DNA of 27,388 bases from Histomonas meleagridis (GCA_020186115.1 WSYJ01000132.1:1-27388), one strand, 5' to 3'; numbered from the stretch's first letter, positions 1 to 8,654 are shown. Numbers and translations are program-made. Notes: generated from the letters alone by a model not told the origin.

Positions 1-170
1 CGAAATGAATTTTTCGGAAATGTTATGAAAAGACATGTTATTTGAAATTGTAAAAAAGTGGTTCCATAAAAAATTCAATAGTGCTGTATCTCGAACCAAC
101 GACCTTTACAAAAAAAGTGACACTCGAAAAGTGACACAAAATTTCTGAGGGTTAAAAAAATAAAAAAGTG

Positions 171-194
171 AACCCTTTTTTTGAACCCTCAACG
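171..194. repeat. left arm of 24-nt perfect inverted repeat flanking the HNH relic
   Basis: The reverse complement of this stretch is identical over 24 nt to 932-955 on the other side of the HNH pseudogene. The core is a GTTGAGGG box followed by TTC, an A7 run and GGGTT. It may be the end of a mobile unit or a host repeat into which the endonuclease gene was carried. No target-site duplication could be defined. Confidence 0.75.
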
Positions 195-287
195 AAACGA
201 AGTAAATTAACATTTTTCGGATGATTTTACAAAATAAAAAATTAAAGCTAATTTTAAAAAAATTTAATTTTTTATTTTTAATAAAAT

Positions 288-852
288 ATGAGTTGGAAAA
301 CTTGCGTTGTAAACCGAAATTATGAGATTAACACAGAATACCCTTATGCCATTAGAAGAAAAAATGATAAAAAAAATCATTAAAGAATTTTCAAATAAAA
401 ACTACCGGTTATATTGCATGTAAATTAAACAGAAAATTATATCTTAAACATCGTATTGTTGCATTACAATTTATTCCAAATCCTGATGACAAACCTTTTA
501 TAGATCATATAGATCACAATCGTTCAAACAATCACGTTTCAAATCTCCGTTGGGTTTATCAGTCAGAAAATCTAAAAAAATACTTCTTCATATAGCGATA
601 GAGCTTTTGAATTCTTCGACGAAATCAATGAAGATTCAATTGAAATTTTAGAATACGGTAACCATAAATTTAAAGATTATTATTATGATCCTGAGCTTGA
701 TTCTTTCTTCTTCTGGAACGACATTAAATTTAGAAAATTAACAATCTGTTATGATAAGCGCGGTTTGGCATTTGTTAGAGCGTATGACGTGAATCATAAA
801 AAAAGTACAAGTACGTTATAAAAAATTCATGAAACTTTACGGATTATTATAA
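288..852 (+). pseudogene. HNH homing-endonuclease-like pseudogene (NUMOD4/HNH type)
   Basis: Reading opens at ATG 288 in one frame (MSWKTCV..., then NYEIN..YPYAIRRKND), moves to a second frame around 345-392 (TGYIACKLN, then KHRIVALQFIPNP at about 449 and FIDHIDHNRSNNHVSNLRW), moves back at the A7 run at 574-580 (YSDRAFEFFDEI, then IEILEYGNHKF) and shifts again at the A7 run at 798-804 to end in KLYGLL and TAA 850-852. The His-Ile-Asp-His / Asn-Asn / Asn-Leu-Arg-Trp pattern is the HNH nuclease core, and the preceding tyrosine-rich piece resembles the NUMOD4-associated N-terminus of endonucleases common in trichomonads and Mimivirus-like genomes. Three frame breaks, all at A-rich runs, mean it is a pseudogene unless the breaks are sequencing errors. 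Family call is firm; activity is not expected. Confidence 0.85.
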
Positions 853-888
853 AACTTAGTTTAAATAATTTATTTTTTTGTCATATTC

Positions 889-943
889 TTTTTGCGTTAA
901 ATCCTTCAAAAAATGCTTATTTTCTCCGATTCGTTGAGGGTTC
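889..943 (+). repeat. direct repeat copy A
   Basis: This stretch (TTTTGCGTTAAA, then CCTTCAAAAAATGCT, then ATTTTCTCCG, then TTCGTTGAGGGTTCA) recurs with few differences at 1078-1132. Its right end overlaps the 24-nt inverted repeat arm at 932-955. The arrangement inverted arm, HNH relic, arm A, arm B suggests repeated insertion or unequal recombination at a repeat. Confidence 0.75.
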
Positions 944-955
944 AAAAAAAGGGTT
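932..955. repeat. right arm of 24-nt perfect inverted repeat
   Basis: Perfect inverted match to 171-194. The two arms bracket the HNH pseudogene with a spacing of about 740 nt. Confidence 0.75.
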
Positions 956-1077
956 AAAAAATCACCTTTGAAAATTAAAAGGTACTTTTTAAGTTCAAAA
1001 CACTAAAATCCACATAGAATTTACAACTTTCGACAGAGAATTAACATTAAATTCTTTCCGATAAATCAACCGTCAAC

Positions 1078-1132
1078 TTTTGCGTTAAAGCCTTCAAAAA
1101 ATGCTCATTTTCTCCGTTTCGTTGAGGGTTCA
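1078..1132 (+). repeat. direct repeat copy B
   Basis: Near-copy of 889-943, differing at scattered positions. It is followed by GTTAA and another CCCTC box in inverted sense (AACCCTCGAAATTTT), resembling the part at 142-151 on the left side. Confidence 0.7.
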
Positions 1133-1365
1133 CTTTTTGGTTAAAGTTAACCCTCGAAATTTTAAACAGTACTTTTTACATTCACAACCTCAGTTAATAA
1201 CAACTTTCCACATAGCATTAACAACAACTCATCCGGATTCACGAAAAGCACACATTTAAAAAATAAATGTCATCATGAATTTAAATATATTTTATTACTT
1301 TCAATCAAAACCAACCGATTTATGAAAATCAATCGCGTTTACACCGTTCATCCTTTAGTTTATGT

Positions 1366-1424
1366 AGCGCGGGTGGGAGCGAGTGCGTAGCACGAAGCTC
1401 ACATAGCGCTGTGTGTGTGTGTGT
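1366..1424. repeat. nested GC-rich palindrome followed by (GT)n
   Basis: Three nested arms are visible: AGCGC 1366-1370 with GCGCT 1406-1410, GAGC 1377-1380 with GCTC 1397-1400, and GTGC 1383-1386 with GCAC 1390-1393 around a GTA loop. A (GT)7 run follows at 1411-1424. This is a GC island in AT-rich DNA and could extrude a cruciform or encode a stable RNA hairpin. No known element was recognised. Confidence 0.6.
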
Positions 1425-1447
1425 GAAGATGATAAGAATAAATAATT

Positions 1448-2910
1448 ATGTCATATCTATATTGGATTGAATTTTATACCAATGAATTAAATACACTATT
1501 AAAAATTCATAATATTTATATTTCAAATAATTTAAAAACAATATATTATGATTTATTAAATATATTGTTAACCATTAGACATTCATTTAATTTATATAAT
1601 GGTTCAGAGAAACAAAATATTTTAATGAAATATTTTTTATATATGAGGAAGACAAACCTAATCAAGCATATGGCGGAAGAATAATTGATACTTGGGAAAA
1701 TAACCCTAATCTAATTGTAAGTTTTTCCATAGAAGAAAAAGGAGGGGATAAATATAAAGAGAAAGAAACAGATCAACAAGGTAGTGTCTTCGATCAATAT
1801 CCTGCATTAAGTGAATATAGACGATATTGATTCTTTTACACGTGCCTCTGAAGTACACACTCCTCTTCCACTCGGTTATACTGATATTGGTATAGATTAT
1901 CTTCTTTAACGTTTTACCGATATTGGTATAGATCCTCTTCCACAACGTTATAACGACGTGGGTGTTGACCCTGAAACGAGTTCACAACCAGAACCTCAAC
2001 CACCTACAGCATTATATGCACAACAGCCTTATTTGCTTCGGCGAAGACCATCACAACAATCTCATCCTGTTGTAAATGAGTCTCAAGATATAACTCCACC
2101 AGTGTTTATACCACCACCTCCTCCACGAAGAAATCGATATCGAGTTTTTACCACCACCTCCAATTCTATTAAATCAACCACCCCAACACCCCACTTACAC
2201 AATTACAGCTCAGGATTTTCAAAATAATTTTGTTAATCTATATGCTTAATAGACATCCTGATAATTTTATAATTCTATTTAAGGGTTTTGGAAATATCGA
2301 TATCGATTCATTATTTCATTAATTATATTATAGAAGGTGAAGTTTGGTCACAAAAACCATTATTACCTAATGCATATCAAGATATGGTGAATACATTAGC
2401 TAATAGTCAAGATATCACCCCCGATTAATCGTTACTAATATTATAGAATTCGAGGGGTCAGATGAAGATAACGCATGGATACCTTACTGGATCCATTTAG
2501 AGGGGTTTGGTATAGAAAGAGCACAAAATGTAGCTCAAAATGGGGCACAAAACTTCCCTTATTTAGTTTCAGAAAATATTCCGTATGTTATCAAACAATA
2601 TTTACGAAGATTACAAATCTTCGATTCACTATTAAATAGTGAAAATAAACAAAGGGAAGAATTGAATGACTGTTGTTTCATATATGCTTTAAAACAGTCA
2701 GGTATCCCAGAAAAAGTGCTCGATAAAATCCGTTGTAGGATTTTAGTTAAATATCAAGTTGCTTCTAAACTTGATTTCGTTTGTAAAAAGCATTCAATTT
2801 ATGCCCAAATCCACAAAGTTTATGAATCCATCGATGAAGATGGTAAAATTAGAATTAGACCTATTGTTTATCAAAAACAAGGTCAAACATTTAATTATGT
2901 TGGTCTTTAA
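1448..2910 (+). pseudogene. decayed long gene, possibly N-terminal region of a Maverick/Polinton-type DNA polymerase B
   Basis: Successive plus-strand frames join end to end: 1448-1684 (ATG, 78 codons), then from about 1645 to a TGA at 1830 (EEDKPNQAYGGRIIDTW and further), then NIDDIDSFTRASEVHTP, then 1909-2227 (proline/glutamine-rich, PPPPPRRNR), then 2430-2910 (WIPYWIHLEGFGIERAQN, NDCCFIYALKQSGIPEKV, VYQKQGQTFNYVGL). Frame changes and stops separate them, so the gene is broken. The NDCCFIYALKQ-like block followed by a basic R-x-R/I-x-V-x-Y segment resembles, from memory, the region ahead of the exonuclease domain in trichomonad Maverick polymerases. No catalytic polymerase motif lies in the window, so the family call is tentative; that it is a degraded coding region is more certain. 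Confidence 0.45.
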
Positions 2911-2915
2911 ATATC

Positions 2916-3212
2916 TCATAATGACACACTTTTTATTATTCTTTTATTACCTTCATTTATAATTCTCTCACCAACAACTATTTTTATTAACTTTTCTTTA
3001 GCATATCTTTCATTAGTATAACTTATTTTTATACAACGATTTATAGTATCATAATCTTTGAATAAGAATACTTCTGGTGTTGAATCACATACAAGTAATA
3101 CTTTTTTAAGATCTTGTATAACATCTGCTTTATTCAGATCATATGGACATTTCTTTCTAATATCATTATAATAAATATTAGAATTAATATCTATACTCGT
3201 TTGTTGCATCAT
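2916..3212 (-). CDS. hypothetical protein, 98 aa, possibly a gene fragment
   Basis: Intact ATG-to-stop frame, convergent with the decayed plus-strand gene ending at 2910. The protein is soluble and mixed in charge: MMQQTSID start, a KKCPYDLNKADVIQDLKKVL segment, then VCDSTPEVFLFKDYD and a Lys/Ile-rich C-terminus. No signal peptide or membrane segment is visible. The DxxPxVFxxKDYD stretch faintly recalls accessory parts of D5-like viral primase-helicases, but I cannot confirm this. Its normal amino-acid balance, unlike nearby AT-noise frames, argues that it is or was coding. Confidence 0.4.
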   Translation of the reverse strand: MMQQTSIDINSNIYYNDIRKKCPYDLNKADVIQDLKKVLLVCDSTPEVFLFKDYDTINRCIKISYTNERYAKEKLIKIVVGERIINEGNKRIIKSVSL

Positions 3213-3309
3213 TTAGTAAAAATACAAAAAATAATTTTTAAATTGTTATCACAAAAATATTAAATTATTATAAATAGTCAAATCGTTATATAGTTTTTTT
3301 TTTTAAGTT

Positions 3310-3413
3310 CCTTCTGGAAAACCTTTTATTGATTACATTTCTGTCAGCTATTTACGAGCGGATAGACCTGGTGAAATGAGTAATCTCGAAAAAAAATATT
3401 TTGAGGAGAAATA
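3310..3413 (+). pseudogene. short C-terminal coding remnant, unrecognised
   Basis: An open stretch without its own ATG reads PSGKPFIDYISVSYLRADR, then PGEMSNLEKKYFEEK and a TAG stop. Its composition is protein-like (Gly, Pro, Asp, Glu, Arg) against the surrounding AT-rich DNA. It is probably the tail of a deleted gene. No family was recognised. Confidence 0.3.
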
Positions 3414-3429
3414 GATGGTGAAACATAAA

Positions 3430-3620
3430 AGATATGATTTAGTTGTTGATAAGTGATTTGTTTATAGATTACTTTATTATAATTAGTTGTTGATAATTGA
3501 TTTGTTTTGTTCATAGATTTAGTTGTTAGTAATTAGTTGTTTGTAAATTACTATATTATAATTACTTCTTTATCATATTTCTCCTTTATCATATTTACTT
3601 CTTTATTATATTTATCCTTT
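3430..3620. repeat. degenerate short tandem repeats
   Basis: Units around TTAGTTGTTGATAATTGATTTG recur three or four times with drift (3437-3545), followed by ACTTCTTTATCATATTT / CTCCTTTATCATATTT units (3563-3625). No coding potential is seen here. Confidence 0.55.
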
Positions 3621-3768
3621 ATTATGATGTTTCGTTGTAATACATGTAATACATTAAAAACTTCATTATAAATTCACTACTTTCTATAGCAGTTTATTTA
3701 TACATAACATTACATTACACATTACATGTGTTAATAGTGTATTATTTAACAATAAACAGTTCATTGAC

Positions 3769-3783
3769 GGCCTCTACGAGGCC
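3769..3783. repeat. perfect GC-rich hairpin GGCCTC-TAC-GAGGCC
   Basis: A six-base-pair perfect stem with a three-base loop, isolated in AT-rich sequence. It precedes by about 130 nt a second GC-rich hairpin. Possibly end structures of a transposon or a small RNA hairpin; nothing more can be said. Confidence 0.6.
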
Positions 3784-3900
3784 TATTAAACGATATTTTT
3801 TTAAAAGTAATATTTGTTAACATTACACTCTTTTGTATAGATATACTATTTGTAAAGTATTAATTCTCTTTTAAATATATCTTATAAACGGATTATCTTA

Positions 3901-3908
3901 TAACGATA
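3901..3908 (+). promoter_or_regulatory. TAACGATA, match to a trichomonad Myb recognition element
   Basis: The octamer TAACGATA is, as I recall, identical to the Myb recognition element (MRE-1/MRE-2r) described in the Trichomonas vaginalis ap65-1 promoter. Here it abuts the hairpin at 3908-3956, and no intact gene lies downstream, so function is doubtful; an octamer match by chance is possible in AT-rich DNA. Confidence 0.25.
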
Positions 3909-3956
3909 ACATCGAAGGGCCCTGAGACGAAGCCGTAAGAAGGGCCCGTAGATGTT
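3908..3956. repeat. GC-rich imperfect palindrome with paired GGGCCC boxes
   Basis: AACATC (3908-3913) pairs with GATGTT (3951-3956) and GGGCCC (3917-3922) with GGGCCC (3942-3947), with a 3-nt internal mismatch and a 19-nt loop. It lies directly upstream of the transposase tail and may mark an element boundary or a structured RNA. Confidence 0.6.
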
Positions 3957-3965
3957 CTGTGTGTG

Positions 3966-4188
3966 TACCTCGATGATTGGCCTCCTTGTAACCCAGATAT
4001 TAACCCAATTGAGGTTATCTGGGCTATTATGAAGAAACGTTTCGAGGAGATTGATTCTACTACTACCTAAATATTTGACTGAATTAAAAGCTTTGATTCA
4101 ACAAGCGATCATCAAATTTTTTTCTGCCATTGATTTTCAATTAGTTCATATCGTCTTAATACTCAAGCAGTTCATTTTCAAATTCTAA
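3966..4188 (+). mobile_element. Tc1/mariner (IS630-like) transposase C-terminal remnant
   Basis: One frame reads YLDDWPPCNPDINPIEVIW followed by AIMKKRFEEID and a TAA at about 4068; a frame one base away continues PKYLTELKALIQQAIIKFF to TAA 4186-4188. WPPxxPDxNPIExxW is the hallmark around the third catalytic acidic residue of the DDE domain in the Tc1 branch; the E of NPIE would be that residue. The first two catalytic Asp regions and the DNA-binding domain are missing upstream, so the element is truncated and dead. A related tail sequence recurs at 12225-12385. Confidence 0.85.
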
Positions 4189-4310
4189 TGAAAAAACAAA
4201 TAAAAATTTCACAAACGTTTGTGTAACAAGCTTGTATCGTCCTTCAACGTTTTTTGAAAGAAAAATCGCCAAAAAATGTGTTATTTATTCTTGAAGAATC
4301 AGATAAATTA
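4160..4310 (+). repeat. repeat copy (transposon tail), related to 12225-12385
   Basis: Shared blocks in the same order at both sites include CTCAAGC, GTTC, AATAAAAATT, AGCTTGTATCGT and a TTAATATCATTAC / TTAACATCATTAC block. This marks the 3' region of the same transposon family as the fragment ending at 4188. A perfect 14-nt palindrome CACAAACGTTTGTG sits at 4210-4223 in this copy only. Confidence 0.5.
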
Positions 4311-4561
4311 ATATCATTACGCAGATTAGATATAGTGCAAACTCATGGTCTAAATTTTAATAACATAAAATATTGATATATTTATTAACTCAAAATGTTG
4401 TTTACTTCTACTATACAAGAAGTGTTTTTGACTGGGGTCTTTCTGATTAACCAATATTTTTTACAAAAAATTATTATTATTACAATGGTTGAGATTCTGA
4501 AAAATCTGGACAGTTACATTGATTGACTTGTTTTACACCTATTATTGGAGAAATACTTATA

Positions 4562-5039
4562 TTAATGAGAATAACACATATATTTATAATCACCACGCTT
4601 CCTACGATATTCGAAATCGGCACGAACATTTTTAAGAACGTCGCTAACTGTCAAGCTTTTGGTGATTGGTGAGACGAGGTCCATAAATGCGTAATGATTT
4701 GAATGTTGAATTCCTGGATTATTGATCAAATTACGTATATCAATAACAGTCATACACAAAGGGACTTAGTTTGTTCATTAAACTGCACCCAGAGAGAATA
4801 GCTCCAATAATCATGAATCCACTAAGTCTTTTCTTTTGTGAATCATATGACTCGTAGCTTGTAATGTCATCACGGATGAAATTATGCCCAGAGATAGAAT
4901 TTGGTGAAGAAGGTGAAGTTTTTTCTGATTTGAGAAATTGATAATTTGAGAAATTTAATTTTTTGACATTTTGACATTTGCTTCGTGAATGCTTTTGACA
5001 ATAAACATTAGTTGATTGGATTTCAATGTGTAATATCTT
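4562..5039 (-). pseudogene. decayed gene, unrecognised, one frameshift
   Basis: On the minus strand, an open stretch without an early ATG runs from about 5039 down to a TGA near 4740 (VYCQKHSRSKCQNVKKLNF; SGHNFIRDDITSYESYDSQ; GFMIIGAILSGCSLMNKL). A one-base shift joins it to the frame ending at 4562 (VIDIRNLINNPGIQHS; LTVSDVLKNVRADFEYRRK). The two halves overlap at FVYDC / CMTVID, so a single ancestral protein of about 155 residues or more is likely. A C-x2-H-x4-C pattern lies in the first part. I do not recognise the family. Confidence 0.45.
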
Positions 5040-5081
5040 TTAAAAGATAAAATAATCAAGAAATACTTTTTATAGATCATC

Positions 5082-5200
5082 TATCGTCTGTTTATCGTCA
5101 TCTATCGTTCTCTATCGTCTTCTATCGGTGGACGGAAATAAACCATGCAAAATTGGGATTTTGTCACTTTTAAATATGAAAAAAATGAATTTATCGATAA
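5082..5200 (+). repeat. TATCGT-rich repeat, copy A
   Basis: TATCGTC occurs at 5082, 5093 and 5113, TATCGTT at 5103 and TATCGGT at 5123. These are followed by ATAAACCAT, then TTTTGTCACTTTT and an A-rich AATTTATC segment. The same order (TATCGT cluster, ATAAACCAT or TAAACTACA, GTCACTTTTT, AATTTATC) is found at 12969-13060 and 13648-13770. TATCGT is the core of a Myb element known from Trichomonas. This is a dispersed repeat family; a regulatory role is inference. Confidence 0.6.
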
Positions 5201-5209
5201 ATATTATTT

Positions 5210-6900
5210 AGCATCCTTGTTCAATTATAACATCAATAATATCAATATATTATATATTCTCAATGGTTTGTTCTAATATCTTTTTACTATTATATGATTA
5301 TAGTATTACAGCGAAATTTGCGATACGGATTCAATACATGACGGGCAATTCCTGTCGACCATATTTTTTATATCATCAAATATTATTGAATATATTTGAG
5401 CGTGACATGATTTGAATGTGAAGATGTTTTTTATGACTGAATACTCAGCTCTTATAATTTCGAACGGTTATGGTGTTGAAATTTCGAATTTTTCCGAAAT
5501 TCAATACCTGGTAAAGTCTTGCCTTGAAACGAAAAATTGGTTTTCTATGTGTACCGACTCAATTTACAATATACACTTGTTCAATTATATAAAAAAATTA
5601 TATATTTTGAATGCTTAATATGTATGTATGATCTATGTTGCCTACTCTGCAATTGTTACATTGGGACTCAAAAATATACTTCAGCTAATCAATCATTTGA
5701 AACTTCAGATATTTTTTTCTCAATATTGTCTGAATACAATAGTTACTCATCTACAGTTCGAAGTTTTTAATATTGAACAAATAATTCTACATATATCATT
5801 CAAATTGATACAAATCTACTCAAAATCATACCACAAGATCTTATATGCAATCTTTCACTATATTGCATATATTTTGATATCGCTGGTATGTATTATATAT
5901 AATTTTATTGTCGTTATCAATTTTGATTGAGACTGCATGTCGTTCGAAAATTCATTAGAATTTTTGAATGTTTGAACCGTAATCGAATAATTACTCCATT
6001 TATAGCTGAATTTCGTGCTTCTTGGGTTTATTTTTAGTTATATAACTAATGATGATTATGTAAAAATATTACTATTCATTATACATTTTGAACGTAATTC
6101 ATATGCATTAGGATCCCAATAAATTGTCTCAACCATCAGATTTAAAATATGCACATTCATGATTATGTATGCCACAATTTAAATTTTTTTAATGTTTAAT
6201 TTTAATATTGTAAAAATTTTTATCTCGATAAAAAATTATATTTCAATACTAAGCCAGTAATATTAAAGTGTGATCAAATTGAATTGAATTTTTATTCTCG
6301 GATTTTATGAGTTTAAATGTATTTTTCGGACTTTTTTCAGCATAATTTTTCACAACTTAAGCACTCAACTATATCTTGTATAATTATATTGATTTTTATG
6401 TCAGTAGCAACTAAAATTCTTATAAATTTCGAAGGAAACGGCATTTTGTGAGTTAATCAACGATAACAATAAAAACCGTTTATCGCAACAAAAAAATCAT
6501 TGATTTAGCAGCATTTTTATTCGTAACTTTCAACAAATCTATATATCACGTAATTTTCATCTTTGGCCCTAAAACAGAGATTACCTGAAAATAATTTTTA
6601 ATCACAAAACATAATAAAGTATATGCTGGTGTATAAAATAATCACATATAATAGAAATTCTGAAAGAGTCATATTTTCTCTCTCGATCAAAATATATACA
6701 ACCTAATAAAATCGAGGTCAAATACATTTTTTTAAAAATGTAAACTTTGTGATTGTTTTGAATTCAATTTTTCGAATCATCAAACCATTTATATTTCAAA
6801 TCGATTCTTTATATTATAAAAAATATGTATCTGAAATGGGAAAAACATTCGGTTAGCTCTGGGTCTGTATCTTTATTATTATTTTATATATAATAAGCAA
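5210..6900. other. AT-rich stretch without a supportable gene
   Basis: Short frames at 5412-5618 (plus; 68 codons), 5537-5770 and 5628-5930 (plus) overlap one another and have no recognisable motif. The last is hydrophobic and Ile/Tyr-rich, as expected from translated AT-rich DNA. A small inverted pair AATTTCG / CGAAATT lies near 5479-5502. From 6000 to 6900 I see only A/T runs and no repeats, RNA genes or coding pattern. Confidence 0.5.
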
Positions 6901-6917
6901 AGTTTTACGGTTATGCA

Positions 6918-7230
6918 TTTTTATTGTCAAAAAGTTTCTATGATTTATTTCCGATACCAACAGTCGCAAGAATAGTTGGAAGATGGATTCGTAACAAAAT
7001 TTTGGGTAAATAAAATGATGATATTGATATTGCAATTGAAGGATGTGATTATCGTGCTTTTAATGAAAAATAAAATGAAATATTTCCAATACAAAAATAC
7101 TGATATGTAAAAACTTATCACAATTGAACACATTTTATTAATAATGAATTTTGGATTGATATTTGTTCTTTAAGACTGATGATTTTACTTATTCAGATAC
7201 AAATTCACTTGGAAAACCATTATCCGATGC
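6918..7230 (+). pseudogene. CCA-adding enzyme (tRNA nucleotidyltransferase) N-terminal relic
   Basis: One plus-strand frame reads FLLSKSFYDLFPIPTVARI, then VGRWIRNKILGK, a TAA, NDDIDIAIEGCDYRAFNEK, another TAA and NEIFPIQKY. This fits the class II nucleotidyltransferase head domain (GGxxRDxLLG then D-x-D), where the DID residues bind the metal ions. Family hallmarks are damaged: the second Gly is Arg and the Arg-Asp is Arg-Asn, and there are two in-frame stops. After a gap and one frame change, WIDICSLR and LGKPLSDA at about 7150-7225 fit the next conserved blocks (WVDLVNLR; FGTPxEDA), supporting the same gene. The relic ends where the cysteine-rich gene's duplicated upstream sequence begins. 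A functional copy elsewhere in the genome is expected. Confidence 0.7.
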
Positions 7231-7282
7231 GATATACATATATGGTTTTGAAAATATATTTTATATTTCTTGCTTGATTTTA

Positions 7283-7856
7283 ATGAGCGGACTCCATTGT
7301 AAAAATTGTCATGTGCGTTCTAACAACAACACTGAAATTTAAAACCAGCAACTAAAATTAAATCTTGTAAAATTGTTGGCCAAAAAAGCAGAACAAGCAG
7401 AAGAAGACGCTAAAAAAGAAGCTGCTGAACACAATCATCAAGTAATCATTGAAGAGGAAGATGATGATGGTGAATTTGATGATTCTCAATGTCATGATAT
7501 TTTGGTTACTAAATATTTATTTTGTGGCCAAACATTTGAAAACAAATACATTGCTCTTGAATATTTGAGTTTGCATGGATTTAGGTTTTCATATCTAGAA
7601 AAATTTAAAGACAGAAAAAGGTTTATTGAACACCTTGTCGAGAAAGTTATTGTTGATAATTGTTGTGTATGTTGTTCTTGTCAATTCAAGAAACTTTCTT
7701 CCATTGCGTGATCACGCAATTTCTTTTAAGGAAGAATTACCAGATTATTACGCAATGGGAACTTGTGTTTGTGAGTACAACCAATGCATTGATGAAAATG
7801 ATGAAATGCGCTTATGTCCGATGAATGAAATAAAATCGCTGTCTTTATCATCGTAA
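7283..7856 (+). pseudogene. cysteine-rich putative zinc-binding protein, copy 1 (broken)
   Basis: The original start is ATG 7283: MSGLHCKNCHVR gives an N-terminal C-x2-C, then an in-frame TAA at 7340-7342 interrupts. Reading resumes as a Lys/Ala/Glu-rich probable helix (AKKAEQAEEDAKKEAAEHNH), an acidic patch (EEEDDDGEFDDSQCHD), FCGQTFENKYIALEYLSLHG, then CCVCCSCQFK. A single extra base near 7710 shifts the frame (compare copy 2, where C-A-T-G-A-T-C-A-C is in frame); after it come DHAISF, a YY, CVCEYNQCIDENDEM and IKSLSLSS. The ancestral protein was about 190 aa with about 10 Cys, suggesting several zinc sites. Family unknown. It is tail-to-tail with the Myb gene, as in the other duplication arm. 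Confidence 0.75.
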
Positions 7857-7858
7857 CC

Positions 7859-8019
7859 GTCAATTTTCGAATAATTTGCCACCAGGTTTGAACAGTTGGC
7901 AAATATAAAAGTGACAAATAACATCGCATCGAGTGGAAGTTTATGAGTTTCCTTGACGAGGTGCAGCGCACTGTGCGCATAAATATCAGTAAAAACTCTT
8001 AAAATTTTGTTTTTGGATT
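7859..8019 (-). pseudogene. conserved coding-like block between cysteine-rich and Myb genes, copy 1
   Basis: The minus strand reads SKNKILRVFTDIYAHSALH, then KETHKL, and in a shifted frame DVICHFYICQLFKPGGKLFEN. The counterpart at 19349-19534 reads SKHKILRVFTDAYAHSELH and DVIWTVYNCHLFKPGDQLF. Conservation at the amino-acid level in the same frame points to a lost or additional small gene. Family unknown. Confidence 0.5.
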
Positions 8020-8042
8020 TGTTTATTAAATCCAAAGGTAAT
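8020..8042 (-). terminator. hairpin just downstream of the Myb copy 1 stop
   Basis: On the minus strand TTTGGATTT pairs with AAATCCAAA around a 7-nt AATAAAC loop, shortly after the TAA. An equivalent hairpin with a different loop follows the paralogous Myb gene. It may define the mRNA 3' end; the loop also carries AATAAA, a polyadenylation-like signal. Confidence 0.45.
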
Positions 8043-8060
8043 GAATTACCTTATTCTTCT

Positions 8061-8654
8061 TTAGAAGCGAAACAGCGACGTCAACAATGAATTGTAGCGA
8101 TAACGGCACTGTGTGTCCGACGCGTTGCCTATTTCCCGAGCAATTTGCGCCCATTTGTTACCATAGGTACTATGCAACTTGGCAAGCTTTATGTCATCGT
8201 TCAGTGTCCACACCCTGTTTCGTATGCCTGGGTAAAGAACCCTTTGCCATCTTTGTTGGCATTGCGAACAATCTCTTCCGTTCCCGACAAATGTGGCGAT
8301 CAGGCTCCATTGTGTACCGTACAAGTAAATGCCGCATAGCAAGCGATTGTCTTCGGCATACTTCCAGTGACGTGTAACTTGTCGACCTTGAGAGTTACAC
8401 TTGAAGATGTCGCCTTCAACTGGAAGTGGCGGCTGGTTTCTGCAACTTAAGATCTCGTTGAGGCGACTGAGAGCTAAGCTGCCCATTGGTAACAAATTGA
8501 TGTAGTTTATTGCTGCTTCTGTGTTTTCCTGTTGCTGTATGATAGTTGTCAAGCAGCTGCTTATGTAATTTATGATTTGATCTGGATATTTGTTGCCACC
8601 AAGAATGATTTCAAGACAGAAGTTGACGAGATGCGCGTGGTTCGCAGCAGTCAT
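8061..8654 (-). CDS. Myb-like DNA-binding protein, two SANT/Myb repeats (copy 1)
   Basis: The protein has 197 residues from ATG 8654-8652. This Met is chosen over the upstream ATG at 8843 because the paralogue at 18718 has a Met at the same aligned place and lacks any ATG further upstream. Residues 1-80 form a helical N-terminal region shared with the paralogue (LVxFCLxII, YPxxxI, AAxNxIN, MGxxAL, PPLP). Repeat one runs from about 95 to 140 with Trp at 97, 116 and 136 and the motif FVGNGR..QC.QRW; repeat two from 147 to 190 with Trp149, Trp168 and Tyr187 and the motif IGN..DTQCRYRY. Both end in the recognition-helix pattern of R2R3-type Myb. It should act as a nuclear sequence-specific DNA-binding protein, as trichomonad Mybs do. 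The frame is intact, unlike its neighbours. Confidence 0.9.
   Translation of the reverse strand: MTAANHAHLVNFCLEIILGGNKYPDQIINYISSCLTTIIQQQENTEAAINYINLLPMGSLALSRLNEILSCRNQPPLPVEGDIFKCNSQGRQVTRHWKYAEDNRLLCGIYLYGTQWSLIATFVGNGRDCSQCQQRWQRVLYPGIRNRVWTLNDDIKLAKLHSTYGNKWAQIAREIGNASDTQCRYRYNSLLTSLFRF

Noticed and set aside
288-852. Introns as the cause of frame changes
   Set aside because: No trichomonad-type intron signals (GTAYGT start, ACTAACACACAG end) were seen at the breaks, and the shifts are of one or two bases.
5628-5930. Hydrophobic 100-aa ORF as a membrane protein
   Set aside because: It overlaps another frame of equal quality and its Ile/Tyr/Phe richness follows from base composition.
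8087-8377. Plus-strand ORFs opposite the Myb copy 1 gene
   Set aside because: They are antisense shadows of the Myb coding sequence; the Myb frame has the conserved motifs and a conserved paralogue.
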